DNA from: Rugamonas rubra
GTDB lineage: Bacteria; Pseudomonadota; Gammaproteobacteria; Burkholderiales; Burkholderiaceae_D
Direction: 5' to 3'
Assembly: GCF_900114705.1 (NCBI RefSeq)
Contig: NZ_FOTW01000029.1
Span: 28,781-92,780 of the forward strand
DNA: 64,000 bases
The translations under genes were made by a program, and so were the position numbers. Below, piece by piece: positions 51,659 through 60,494 of the stretch. Positions within the stretch are counted from its first letter, which is position 1, and every line of letters begins with the position of its first letter. The notes under the pieces are model-generated. The model was not told the origin of the DNA. It worked only from the letters and a program-made list of their open reading frames with translations, and searched no databases.

Positions 51659-52537
51659 ATGACCAGTCTGAAGAATTGCCCGGCCCCGGCCAAACTGAAT
51701 TTGTTCCTGCACGTGAACGGCCGCCGCGCCGACGGCTACCATCTGCTGCAAACCGTGTTCCAGCTGCTCGACCACGGCGACACGCTGGACTTCACGCTGC
51801 GCGACGACGCGCAGATCCGCCGCGTCAGCGACATCGCCGGCGTGCCGGAGGAGCAGGACCTGATCGTGCGCGCCGCCCGCCTGCTGCAGGCCGAGGTGCT
51901 GCGCCGCAGCGGCGCGCTGCCGCGCGGCGTCGACATCGCCATCCAAAAGATCCTGCCGATGGGGGGAGGGCTGGGCGGCGGCTCGTCCGACGCCGCCACC
52001 ACTTTGATGGCGCTCAACAAACTGTGGAATGCCGGCCTGACGCGCCAGCAGTTGATGGACCTGGGCCTGCCGCTGGGCGCCGACATCCCCTTTTTCATCT
52101 TCGGCCAGAACGCCTTCGCCGAGGGCGTCGGCGAGGCGCTGCGCCCGGTGCGCACGCCCACTTGCTGGTACGTGGTGATCGAGCCCGGCGTCGCGGTGCC
52201 GACCGCCGCAATTTTTTCATCCGGGCTGTTGACAAGGGATACTCCGCCTATCATAATAACGGACTTTTCCAGCCACCTCGAAAATCAAACTGATTTGAAG
52301 GGTTACGGAAAGAACGATTTACAGCATGTGGCAACGAGTCTGTTCCCGCCGGTAGCCGAGGCGATAGAATGGCTCAGCGCTTACGGTGATGCCAGGATGA
52401 CTGGTTCCGGTGCATGTGTATTTTGTGCAGTGGCAAACGAGGTTGACGCCGACGCGGTTTTGAGTAAAATGCCGAACAAGTGGTCAAGCTGGAAAGCCAA
52501 GGCGCTGATGCAGCATCCGCTCACCGCGATGTTGTAA
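51659..52537 (+). CDS. ispE: 4-diphosphocytidyl-2-C-methyl-D-erythritol kinase
   Basis: GHMP kinase of the MEP isoprenoid pathway. 292 residues. PAPAKLNLFLHVNGRRADGYH gives the catalytic-Lys start, PMGGGLGGGSSDAATTL the ATP loop and MTGSGACVFC the third GHMP motif. The last third (after about 52205) is visibly AT-richer than the first two, and it contains a near-consensus promoter. ATG at 51659 fits the family. Confidence 0.96.
   Translation: MTSLKNCPAPAKLNLFLHVNGRRADGYHLLQTVFQLLDHGDTLDFTLRDDAQIRRVSDIAGVPEEQDLIVRAARLLQAEVLRRSGALPRGVDIAIQKILPMGGGLGGGSSDAATTLMALNKLWNAGLTRQQLMDLGLPLGADIPFFIFGQNAFAEGVGEALRPVRTPTCWYVVIEPGVAVPTAAIFSSGLLTRDTPPIIITDFSSHLENQTDLKGYGKNDLQHVATSLFPPVAEAIEWLSAYGDARMTGSGACVFCAVANEVDADAVLSKMPNKWSSWKAKALMQHPLTAML
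52229..52257 (+). promoter_or_regulatory. candidate promoter inside the ispE coding region
   Basis: TTGACA (52229-52234), 17-base spacer, CATAAT (52252-52257), followed by AT-rich sequence. It is about 350 bases before the tRNA and 590 before prs. Confidence 0.45.
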
Positions 52538-52552
52538 GTAAGAAAAAAAGTT

Positions 52553-52581
52553 TTGGCTTGGCGTAATTTTGGTGATAGAAT
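52553..52581 (+). promoter_or_regulatory. promoter for tRNA-Gln and possibly prs
   Basis: TTGGCT (52553-52558), 17-base spacer, TAGAAT (52576-52581), about 30 bases before the tRNA. Position and spacing suit a tRNA promoter. Confidence 0.6.
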
Positions 52582-52612
52582 ATCGCCGGTAACGACAAGC
52601 AGCAAGTTGCGT

Positions 52613-52689
52613 AGGGGAATCGCCAAGCTGGTTAAGGCACTGGATTTTGATTCCAGCATACCAAGGTTCGAATCCTTGTTCCCCTGCCA
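52613..52689 (+). tRNA. tRNA-Gln (anticodon UUG)
   Basis: Full cloverleaf: acceptor AGGGGAA (52613-52619) with TTCCCCT (52679-52685), D arm CCAAGCTGGTTAAGG, anticodon stem CTGGA/TCCAG with TTG at 52647-52649, T arm CCAAGGTTCGAATCCTTG, discriminator G and encoded CCA (52687-52689). Conserved between ispE and prs in betaproteobacteria. Confidence 0.98.
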
Positions 52690-52847
52690 TTCGTTTTCCC
52701 TGCAAATCTGTCGAGGCGAAGTTGGCCTCCAGTCAGGACGAAGACAGATGGTCCCGCCCAGCGCGGGTCATTCTTAGTACAGCGCCACGCGGACCTGCCG
52801 CTGGTGACCTTCAAAAAAATTTTCATCTTCTATCTCTGGGACTCCCA

Positions 52848-53798
52848 ATGGCTTACGAAAACCTGATGGTTTTTACCGGCAACGCTAATCCTGCGTTGGC
52901 AGAAGGAGTCGCAAAAAATCTCGGCATCCCTCTCGGCAAGGCAAACGTCTCGAAGTTCTCGGACGGCGAAGTGATGGTGGAGATTAACGAGAACGTTCGC
53001 GGCAAGGACGTCTTCGTGTTGCAATCGACCTGCGCACCGACCAACGACAGCCTGATGGAGTTGATCCTGATGGTCGACGCCCTGAAGCGCGCGTCCGCTG
53101 GCCGCATCACCGCCGCCATCCCCTACTTTGGTTACGCCCGTCAAGACCGCCGCCCACGTTCGGCGCGCGTCGCGATTTCGGCCAAAGTGGTCGCCAACAT
53201 GCTGGAAGAAGCCGGCGTCGAGCGCGTCCTGATCATGGACTTGCACGCCGACCAGATCCAAGGCTTCTTCGACATCCCGGTCGACAACATCTACGCCTCG
53301 CCGATCCTGCTGGGCGACCTGCAAAAGAAAAACTACCAAGACCTGCTGGTGGTCTCGCCGGACGTCGGCGGTGTGGTGCGCGCCCGCGCCTTGGCCAAGC
53401 GCCTCGGTTGCGACCTGGCGATCATCGACAAGCGTCGTCCGAAGGCCAACGTGTCCGAAGTGATGAACATCATCGGCGAGGTCGAAGGCCGCAACTGCGT
53501 CATCATGGACGACATGGTCGACACCGCCGGCACCCTGGTCAAGGCCGCCGAGGTGCTCAAGGAGCGCGGCGCCAAGAAGGTCATCGCGTATTGCACGCAC
53601 CCGGTGCTGTCCGGCCCGGCGATCGAGCGCATCACCAACTCCTCGCTCGACGAGCTGGTGGTGACCGACACGATCCCGCTGTCGGAAGCGGCCAAGGCCT
53701 GCGGCAAGATCCGTCAACTGACCTGCGCACCATTGCTGGCCGAGACGTTCAAGCGCATCATCAAGGGCGATTCCGTGATCTCCCTGTTTATCGACTGA
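52848..53798 (+). CDS. prs: ribose-phosphate pyrophosphokinase
   Basis: Makes PRPP from ribose 5-phosphate and ATP, feeding purine, pyrimidine, NAD, His and Trp synthesis. 316 residues, normal. Motifs: FSDGEVMVEINENVRG, RQDRRPRS (ATP loop), MDLHADQIQGFFDIPVDN and the PRPP-binding DDMVDTAGTL. ATG at 52848. A 160-base leader separates it from the tRNA. rplY follows after 165 bases. Confidence 0.98.
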   Translation: MAYENLMVFTGNANPALAEGVAKNLGIPLGKANVSKFSDGEVMVEINENVRGKDVFVLQSTCAPTNDSLMELILMVDALKRASAGRITAAIPYFGYARQDRRPRSARVAISAKVVANMLEEAGVERVLIMDLHADQIQGFFDIPVDNIYASPILLGDLQKKNYQDLLVVSPDVGGVVRARALAKRLGCDLAIIDKRRPKANVSEVMNIIGEVEGRNCVIMDDMVDTAGTLVKAAEVLKERGAKKVIAYCTHPVLSGPAIERITNSSLDELVVTDTIPLSEAAKACGKIRQLTCAPLLAETFKRIIKGDSVISLFID

Positions 53799-53874
53799 GA
53801 TAAGCGAAAAAATTAGCGGTAACGGCGGCGCGCCTGGCTTTCAGCCGGCAGCGCCGTTGTGCATTTCCGGATTC

Positions 53875-53894
53875 ATGGGCGCGCGAGCGCCCAT
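53875..53894 (+). other. hairpin in the rplY leader
   Basis: ATGGGCGC/GCGCCCAT with loop GCGA, 70 bases before rplY; a second larger stem lies at 53821-53857 (AACGGCG/CGCCGTT). No T-run follows either, so they look like leader structures. Confidence 0.45.
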
Positions 53895-53963
53895 TCTCGA
53901 AGCACCCTGGTCGCGGGGGCTTCATAACACGGGGCGCGAGCCCTGTATATTTTGGAGTATCAC

Positions 53964-54599
53964 ATGAAAGTTGTTGCATTCAAACGCGAATTGCAAGGTT
54001 CCGGAGCGAGCCGCCGCCTGCGCATTTCCGGCCAGACCCCTGGTATCGTCTACGGTGGCACCGAAGCCCCGATGAACATCACCCTGGACCACAACGCCCT
54101 GTACCACGCGTTGAAAAAAGAAGTGTTCCACTCGTCGATCCTGGATCTGGAAATCGACGGCAAAGTCCAGCAAGTTCTGCTGCGCGACTTCCAAGTCCAC
54201 GCATACAAACAACTGGTTCTGCACGCTGACTTCCAGCGCATCGACGCAAGCACCAAAATCCACATGAAGGTCGCGCTGCACTTCGCCAACGCCGACGTGT
54301 CGCCAGCGGTCAAACTGCACGGCGCCACCATCAGCCACGTGCTGAACGAAATCGAAGTGTCGTGCCTGCCGAAAGACCTGCCAGAGTTCGTCACCGTTGA
54401 CCTGTCGAACATCGACGTCGGCCACTCGCTGCACATCGGTGAAGTCACCCTGCCAGCCGGCGTGACCATCGTTGCCCACGGCGCGAACCAGACCGTTGCC
54501 ACCGCTTCGGTACCAGCCGGCCACGTTTCGGCTGAAGCCGCTGCCGCTGCTCCAGCCGCCGCCGCTGACGCTAAGCCAGCCGCTAAAGCCAAGAAGTAA
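53964..54599 (+). CDS. rplY: 50S ribosomal protein L25 / general stress protein Ctc
   Basis: Large-subunit protein binding 5S rRNA; long Ctc type (211 residues, L25 domain plus TL5-like C-terminal domain and an Ala-rich tail). Start MKVVAFKRELQGSGASRRL and PGIVYGG are typical; VDLSNIDVGHSLHIGEV marks the second domain. GGAG is six bases before the ATG at 53964. Codon use favours CCA, CGT and ATC more than neighbours, as expected for a highly expressed gene. Terminated at 54633-54667. Confidence 0.97.
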   Translation: MKVVAFKRELQGSGASRRLRISGQTPGIVYGGTEAPMNITLDHNALYHALKKEVFHSSILDLEIDGKVQQVLLRDFQVHAYKQLVLHADFQRIDASTKIHMKVALHFANADVSPAVKLHGATISHVLNEIEVSCLPKDLPEFVTVDLSNIDVGHSLHIGEVTLPAGVTIVAHGANQTVATASVPAGHVSAEAAAAAPAAAADAKPAAKAKK

Positions 54600-54632
54600 T
54601 TCGGCCGCCGCAGCGATGCGGTAGCAGATGGG

Positions 54633-54667
54633 AAAAACCCGCCGGCCCCGCTGGCGGGTTTTTTTTA
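54633..54667 (+). terminator. intrinsic terminator after rplY
   Basis: ACCCGCC/GGCGGGT stem (54637-54643, 54653-54659) inside AAAAA...TTTTTTTT; a long T-run ends at 54666. Confidence 0.9.
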
Positions 54668-54676
54668 GTCCGGGCC

Positions 54677-54723
54677 ATCGGCAAAGGCCCCCGCACCGGT
54701 AGCATGCGGGAGGTTTTGCCGAT
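54677..54723 (+). other. long hairpin in the pth leader
   Basis: ATCGGCAAA (54677-54685) pairs with TTTGCCGAT (54715-54723), and CCCGCA with TGCGGG inside. It lies 52 bases before pth and just after the rplY terminator; may be a leader structure. Confidence 0.45.
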
Positions 54724-54774
54724 TTTCCGCACGAATGCGAGCACAGGCTCGCCAATTTTCGAAGACAGCACACC

Positions 54775-55359
54775 ATGCCCATACGTCTCATCGTCGGCCT
54801 CGGCAACCCCGGCGCCGAATACGAACAAACCCGCCACAACGCCGGCTTCTGGCTGGTCGACAACCTGGCCAACAGCCTGCCCGGCGTGCGCCTGCAGCGC
54901 GAGACGCGCTTCAACGCGATGGTGGCCAAGACCAGCATCGGCGGCAACGAGGTGTGGCTGCTCGAGCCGCAGACCTATATGAACCGCTCCGGCCAGTCGG
55001 TCGGCGGGCTGGCGCGCTTCTACAAGATCAATCCGGACGAGGTGCTGGTGGTGCACGACGAGCTCGACCTGATGCCCGGCATCGCCCGCCTGAAGAAGGG
55101 CGGCTCGGCCGGCGGCCACAACGGCCTGAAGGACATCACCGCCGCGCTCGGCACGCAGGACTACTGGCGGCTGCGGCTGGGCATCGGCCATCCGCGCTCG
55201 CTCAGCCTGCAGCAGCAGGTGGCCGACTTCGTGCTGCACCGCCCGCGCCGCGAGGACCAGGTGCTGATCGAGGAGGCCATCGAGAAGTCGCTGCTGGTCA
55301 TGCCGCAGATTTGCGAAGGCAAGTTCGAGGCGGCGACGATGAAGTTGCACACGGCTTGA
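54775..55359 (+). CDS. pth: peptidyl-tRNA hydrolase
   Basis: Frees tRNA from dropped-off peptidyl-tRNA; essential. 194 residues. Motifs VGLGNPGAEYEQTRHNAGF (catalytic His at about 20), PQTYMNRSG, VHDELDLMPG and GGSAGGHNGLKDI. ATG at 54775. Last gene of the prs-rplY-pth block; converges on the DUF3999 gene across a REP-like repeat. Confidence 0.97.
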   Translation: MPIRLIVGLGNPGAEYEQTRHNAGFWLVDNLANSLPGVRLQRETRFNAMVAKTSIGGNEVWLLEPQTYMNRSGQSVGGLARFYKINPDEVLVVHDELDLMPGIARLKKGGSAGGHNGLKDITAALGTQDYWRLRLGIGHPRSLSLQQQVADFVLHRPRREDQVLIEEAIEKSLLVMPQICEGKFEAATMKLHTA

Positions 55360-55423
55360 GCTGGCGTCGGCGCTGTTGAGTTAACGCGCCAGCGGCTACA
55401 ACACCACCCAACGGCGCAGAGCC

Positions 55424-55450
55424 AGGGTCAGACCCACAGGGTCTGACCCT
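55424..55450. repeat. REP-like palindrome, copy 2 of the AGGGTCAGACCCT family
   Basis: Arms 55424-55435 and 55438-55450 pair; the flank read on the minus strand (CACCGGCGAAAATCT) matches the flank of the copy at 7107. Same dispersed element in opposite orientation. Confidence 0.75.
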
Positions 55451-55492
55451 AGATTTTCGCCGGTGGGGTTTCTTAGCTCAGCTGCGTTTTGG

Positions 55493-57010
55493 CTAGCCAC
55501 CCGAGGGCGTTGAACCCAGTTCGTCGATCTTGGATGCCGCCGGCTTGACCAGGCGCCACACCATCAGCCCCAGCACCGCCACCCCCAGCAGCAGCACCCC
55601 CCACAACACCCACAGGCGCTGGCGCGCCGCCGCGCCGGCCTGCGCCAGCGCGTCGTTGGCGGCCGCGTCGGCGCCGGCGTGGCGCTGTTGCGCCGGTCCG
55701 GCGCTGGCCGTCTCCAGCATCTGCACCTCGGCGGCGGAAAAGCCGGGCGCCACCTGGCCCAGCGCGCGCGCGGCGGCGACGGCCTTGTCGCGGCCCACGG
55801 CCAGGCTGTAGGGCGGCGCGCCGCTGGCCAGGAACACCAGCGTGGCCGGCTCCCAGGCCAGGCGCAGCACCGGCTGCAGGCCGCCGATGCCCTGGCCGCG
55901 CGCGGCCCACTGCTTGGCGTGGCGGGGTTCGATGTCGAGCTCGCCGGAGGCGCGCACCTGGCCGTTTTGCACGATGCGGTAGAAGGTGGCGCTGGCGACC
56001 GGCTCGAACAACCAGCTGCCGGCCTGGCCCAACTGGCGCGGCGGCAGCTCGCGGTAGCCGCCCAAGGTCACCGGCAGCACCACGGTCTGCGTGCCGAAGT
56101 CCAGGCCGACCTGGCTGGTGGGCACGGCCAGCGGCGCCGCGTACACCAGCTCGTCGGCCTGCCGGCCGGGCGCCGGCTGCAGCCGCAGCTGGTCGCGGTA
56201 GGGCGGCGCCTCGCTTTGCAGCAGCTGCTCGGCGACGATGCCGGCGAACTGCTGCGGCACGCCGCTTTGCCAGCGCAGGCGGGCGTAGCGGAAGCGGCGC
56301 GGGGTGAATTCCAGCTTGTCGTTGGCCAGCGTTTGCGCGTCCCGGCTGACCAGCCAGTTCAGCTCGGTGGCGCCGGCCGTGTCCCAACGCTTCAGGTCGT
56401 CGCTGGTGTCCAGCCACACTTGCGCGTTGTACTCGCGCAGCTCGGCCGGCGGCGTGAAGCGCAGCGCGTCGATCAGCGGCGCCGCCTCGGCCGGGACGGA
56501 CGGGCCCAGGTCGAGGATCAGTGCGCTCAGCCGCGGCGCCGCACCGGCTCCGCTGCCTGTTCCGGCCGCCGCCTGCTCCGGCCGCACGCGCACCGACAGC
56601 AGCCGGCCGTCGGCGCCGGTGCGCACGTCCAGGTCCAGCGGCTGCGCCGGGTCGGCGGAACTGGACAGCGGGAAGATCTTCAGCGGCAGGTTGCGGTGGC
56701 TGGTCTGGCGCTTGCCCTGCGCCGCCTGCAGCGTGAACGGCAGCGCCGCGCCGTGGGCGTCGAACACGCGCAGGTCGTCCAGCTGGGGCGAGCGGGCGTG
56801 CAGGTAGACGTCCGGCGGCAGGCGCAGCTGCAGCACGCCCTGGCCGGTCTTGGCGCTGAGCGGCAGCGTCCAGGCGTAGTCCTGCGGCGCGTCGCTGACG
56901 GCGGCGGGCGGCGCCGACCAGGCCGGCAGCGCCAGCGCGGCCAGCGCCGCGACCAGGCCGCGCCGCGCGCGCCCTTGTGCTGTATGGCTTGCTGCGGTGA
57001 GTGCGATCAT
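55493..57010 (-). CDS. DUF3999 family membrane-anchored periplasmic protein
   Basis: A 505-residue protein with a signal peptide (cleavage after PAWS, about residue 32), a large beta-rich periplasmic part (YAWTLPLSAKTGQGVLQLRLP, then FYRIVQNG), and a C-terminal membrane span (LWVLWGVLLLGVAVLGLMVW). Function unknown. ATG overlaps the DUF2339 stop by four bases (ATGA), so the two are translated together and probably interact. The pair recurs in proteobacteria. Confidence 0.85.
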   Translation of the reverse strand: MIALTAASHTAQGRARRGLVAALAALALPAWSAPPAAVSDAPQDYAWTLPLSAKTGQGVLQLRLPPDVYLHARSPQLDDLRVFDAHGAALPFTLQAAQGKRQTSHRNLPLKIFPLSSSADPAQPLDLDVRTGADGRLLSVRVRPEQAAAGTGSGAGAAPRLSALILDLGPSVPAEAAPLIDALRFTPPAELREYNAQVWLDTSDDLKRWDTAGATELNWLVSRDAQTLANDKLEFTPRRFRYARLRWQSGVPQQFAGIVAEQLLQSEAPPYRDQLRLQPAPGRQADELVYAAPLAVPTSQVGLDFGTQTVVLPVTLGGYRELPPRQLGQAGSWLFEPVASATFYRIVQNGQVRASGELDIEPRHAKQWAARGQGIGGLQPVLRLAWEPATLVFLASGAPPYSLAVGRDKAVAAARALGQVAPGFSAAEVQMLETASAGPAQQRHAGADAAANDALAQAGAAARQRLWVLWGVLLLGVAVLGLMVWRLVKPAASKIDELGSTPSGG

Positions 57011-60000
57011 GCGGCCTCCTGCTTGGTGGTCTGCCCGGCGGGCGAGGGGTAGGGGGCCAGATAGCCGATGCCGACCATCAGCGCGCCGACGCCGAGGAAG
57101 GAGACGATGCGCTCGACGCCGCCGACGTTGGACAGGTCGACCAGGAACAGCTTGGCCACGGTCAGCCCGAGCAGCGCGGCGCCGGCGATCCAGACGGGCC
57201 GGCTCAGCCGCTTGGCGGCGTGGCGCATCAGGAGCAGCGCGGTGACGCTCCACACCAGCGACAGCATGGCCTGGACGAACTGCGAGGCGAACAGCGCGTC
57301 GAAGGCGTAGTCGATGTGGGCGTAGTGCGACACGGTGCGCAGCAGCGCCAGGTTGAACCAGCCGTAGGCGGCCACGGCGGCGGCGACCAACAGGCGCGGC
57401 CGCAACCGCGCCAGCGCGGACGGCGCGCCGGCGGCGGCCGGCTCGTCCTCGCGCAGCATGCGGTAGCAGGCCGCCGCCAGCAGCATGGCGAAGCAGCTGC
57501 TCAGGTCGAGCGGATTGAGCAGCGGCAGGTAGGGCAGCGGCGCCATGGCGCCGTCCTGCGTCAGGTTCCACACCGCCAGCAGCAGCACCGACCAGGCGCA
57601 GGCCAGCGGCAGCAGGCGGCGCCGGTACCAGGCGGCGATCGGCGCCACCGGCCAGCCGCCGGCGCGGCTGCGTTGCATCAGCCAGGCCAGCGCCGCCATC
57701 ATCAGCCAGGCCGGGATGAAGCGCGCCCAGCTGGCGTCGGTGTGCCAGCCGGCGTCGGCCAGCAGCTGCGCCTCGGCGTTGTCGCCGTCCTGCAGCCAGC
57801 GCGCGATGTTGATCGCCGCCACCGGCCAGATCATCAGCCACGGGCCGGCGCTGCGCAGCGTGTGCAGCAGCTTGAGGGCGACATCGGCGATGCGCCAGCG
57901 GTTCTTCGGCCAGACGCGCAGCAGCCATTCGCCGGCCAGCAGCAGGGCCGCGTAGGCCACCCAGCTGTGCGCCTTCGGCAGGGTGTTCGCCGCGTAGAGC
58001 GTGCCGAGCATGGCCAGCGTGCCGAGCACCTGCGCCAGCCAGACGGACAGCGTGGCCCAGCGCAGCTGCGGCCAGTGCAGACGCCGCGCCGCCAGCAGCA
58101 GCGGCGCCGTGCTCGCCGCCAGCAGCAGGCAGTAGGCCGACCAGCACAGCTCGGGGAAGAGGTGGTAGGCCGCGCCGTTGAGCTGCATGTGTGTGGCCAG
58201 CCAGTTGGACAGGGTGGGCAGGACCAGCGCGAACCACCACAGGCCGGACCACAGCAACAGCAGCGTCGACAGCGGCGCCAGATTGGACTCGCCGGCGCGC
58301 ACTTGGCGCATCAGCGCCCAGGCGCTGAACAGGGCGCCGGCCAGTATCATCAGCTCGCCCAGCACGGGCGTGTCGAACAGCTTGGGCGTGGGCAGCCACC
58401 AATCCATCCTGAACAAGCCGAGCAGCGTGGCGCCGGCCACCACCTGGGCCGTCAGCGCCAGCCAACTGGCCAGCCGCCAGGCCATGCGTTTGGCGATCAG
58501 GCCGAGGCCGACGGCCGTCAGCAGGGCGCTGAGCACCAGCAGGTTGGCTTGGCTGACGGCCTGGGTGCGCAGGAAGATTTCGGTCCAGGCGCCGGCGATC
58601 AGCCAGACCGTGGCGACGGCCAGGAACAGGCCGGCCAGCGGCGCGAAGGCGCGGCCCAGCGCGGCGTTCTCGTCGCCGTTCCCGTCCACCACGCCGTCGG
58701 CGTGGGCGCGGAAGCGGGTCGCCATCAGGAAGGCGGTGGCGGCCAGCAGCAGGAAGCCCAGCCACAGGTTGGACTGCAGCGCCGTCGCCGGCGCCAGGCC
58801 GCTGACGCTGCCGATGAAGCTGAGCCAGGCGCCGGCCTGTACCAGCAGGCCGAACACCCAGGTCAGCGTCTGGCGCTGGCGCAGGCCGACCCAGACGATG
58901 CCGGCGCCCTCCAGCGCCCAGGCGGCCGAGGTCCAGCGGCCGTCGAGCGCGAGCGGGATGGTCAGCGTGCCGAACACCACGCCGATGGCCAGGCAGGTGT
59001 CGCCCAGCAGCGCGTACCTGGCGCGGTTGCGGCGCAGCGCCACGGCCAGGCCGACGTAGAACAGGCCCAGCGCCAGCGCCGAGTAGGCCAGGCCGAACTC
59101 GATGTGGCGCACCAGGCCGGCCTGCAGGCCGAAGGCCAGCATCGGCGTGCCGAAGATCAGCGTGCCGTCGACGTAGTTCTTCAGCCGCACCGCCTGCTGG
59201 CGCGCGTAGGCCAGGGCGATGGCGACGTAGTAGAGGAAGAACAGCAGCAGGAACAGCTGGGCCGACAGGTAATCCTCCGGCCGGTAGCGCAGCACACCCC
59301 AGGCGGTGCCGATGGCGAAGGTGAAGGCGAAGCCGAGCAGGTTGAGGGCGCGCCAGGAGCGCAGCAGCGCCAGGCCGAACACGCCGGCGTTGAGCAGGGC
59401 GTAGTAGGAGAACAGGCCGATGTGGCTGCCGCCGCCGGTGGAGGCGAGGATGGGCGCGGCGAAGCCGCCGACGATGCCGAACAGGGCCAGCCACTGGGCG
59501 TTTTGCAGCGCCGCCAGCACGCAGGTGAAGGTGGTCAGCACGAACAGCAGGGCGAAGGCGAGCGAGCCGGGGATCAGGTGGTAGAGGCGGAAGGCGCCGA
59601 AGGTGACCAGCATCAGCACGGCCAGCGCGGTGCCCTGCACCGGCAGGCTGATGCTGGGGCGGCGCTGGCGGATGCGCCAGCCCCAGGCGAGCAGGGCGAT
59701 GTCGACCAGCACGATGCCGGCCAGGCGGAACTCGATCGGCACGCTGACCCGCGCGGCCGTGTACTTGAGCAGGAAGCTGATGCCGATGAACAAGATCAGC
59801 AGGCCCAGCTTGGCCACCAGGTTGCCGCCGAACAGCCAGGCCTTGGCCGCCAGCAGCCATTGTGGCGGCGGACTCGGCGGTTGGCCTGGCGCCGGCGGTT
59901 CGGACCGGCGGGCCTCGGCGGCGGCTTGCCGGCCAAGCGCCTGCGCGGCAGCCTGCTCGGCGGCGGTTTGCTCCGCTGCCGCCTGCTCCGCTGCCGCCTG

Positions 60001-60327
60001 CTCCGCCGCCGCTTGCCCGGTGGCCGCCGCCTCGGCGGCGGCCGGCGCGGCGCGGTCCGCAACGGTGGCGGCGGCGTCGTCGTTGGCCGCCGCGTGCTGG
60101 TTGAGGAAGGCGGCGCTGTCCGCCTCAGCTCCGGCCGGTGCCGGTGTTGGTGTTGGCGTGGCCGGCGCTTGCCACGTTTGCGCGCGCAGTGAAGCCAAGT
60201 CCACCCGCAGGCCGGCCATTTCGTTGCGCAGATCGTGGATCAGCTTGTGCGCCTGGCGGGTGCTGGTATTGGCCAGCCAGGCGTAGCGGAAGGTCACCAC
60301 GCAAAAAATGAATAACAGGAACTCCAT
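57007..60327 (-). CDS. DUF2339 family polytopic membrane protein
   Basis: A 1106-residue inner-membrane protein with well over twenty predicted spans (for example LGLLILFIGISFLLKY, VALRRNRARYALLGDTCLAIGV). A cytoplasmic coiled coil (QAHKLIHDLRNEMAGLRVDL) follows the first span, then an Ala/Glu/Gln repeat (AAAEQ units, bases about 59940-60020). No enzyme motif is recognised. ATG at 60327 has GGGAG eleven bases upstream; the frame extends to 60384. It is coupled to DUF3999. A cell-envelope role is inferred only from topology and partner. Confidence 0.85.
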   Translation of the reverse strand: MEFLLFIFCVVTFRYAWLANTSTRQAHKLIHDLRNEMAGLRVDLASLRAQTWQAPATPTPTPAPAGAEADSAAFLNQHAAANDDAAATVADRAAPAAAEAAATGQAAAEQAAAEQAAAEQTAAEQAAAQALGRQAAAEARRSEPPAPGQPPSPPPQWLLAAKAWLFGGNLVAKLGLLILFIGISFLLKYTAARVSVPIEFRLAGIVLVDIALLAWGWRIRQRRPSISLPVQGTALAVLMLVTFGAFRLYHLIPGSLAFALLFVLTTFTCVLAALQNAQWLALFGIVGGFAAPILASTGGGSHIGLFSYYALLNAGVFGLALLRSWRALNLLGFAFTFAIGTAWGVLRYRPEDYLSAQLFLLLFFLYYVAIALAYARQQAVRLKNYVDGTLIFGTPMLAFGLQAGLVRHIEFGLAYSALALGLFYVGLAVALRRNRARYALLGDTCLAIGVVFGTLTIPLALDGRWTSAAWALEGAGIVWVGLRQRQTLTWVFGLLVQAGAWLSFIGSVSGLAPATALQSNLWLGFLLLAATAFLMATRFRAHADGVVDGNGDENAALGRAFAPLAGLFLAVATVWLIAGAWTEIFLRTQAVSQANLLVLSALLTAVGLGLIAKRMAWRLASWLALTAQVVAGATLLGLFRMDWWLPTPKLFDTPVLGELMILAGALFSAWALMRQVRAGESNLAPLSTLLLLWSGLWWFALVLPTLSNWLATHMQLNGAAYHLFPELCWSAYCLLLAASTAPLLLAARRLHWPQLRWATLSVWLAQVLGTLAMLGTLYAANTLPKAHSWVAYAALLLAGEWLLRVWPKNRWRIADVALKLLHTLRSAGPWLMIWPVAAINIARWLQDGDNAEAQLLADAGWHTDASWARFIPAWLMMAALAWLMQRSRAGGWPVAPIAAWYRRRLLPLACAWSVLLLAVWNLTQDGAMAPLPYLPLLNPLDLSSCFAMLLAAACYRMLREDEPAAAGAPSALARLRPRLLVAAAVAAYGWFNLALLRTVSHYAHIDYAFDALFASQFVQAMLSLVWSVTALLLMRHAAKRLSRPVWIAGAALLGLTVAKLFLVDLSNVGGVERIVSFLGVGALMVGIGYLAPYPSPAGQTTKQEAA

Positions 60328-60494
60328 CAAGTCGCTCTCCCGGAAATGCTCGACGGCCTCGGGCGCGGAATCGCCCGGGGCCAAGCGGAAGCAAAGTTGA
60401 CGATATCATAATTGATGTGCCGGCCGGCGTTTTCGGCTTTGCTGCGCCTCAACGCCGGGGCTTGGCGCCGGCGCTTGCCGCTGCCCGGTTTCCG

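Noticed and set aside
57001..60192. 1063-codon plus-strand frame antisense to DUF2339
   Set aside because: Gln/Gly/Arg-rich composition is an artefact of codon positions in the real gene.
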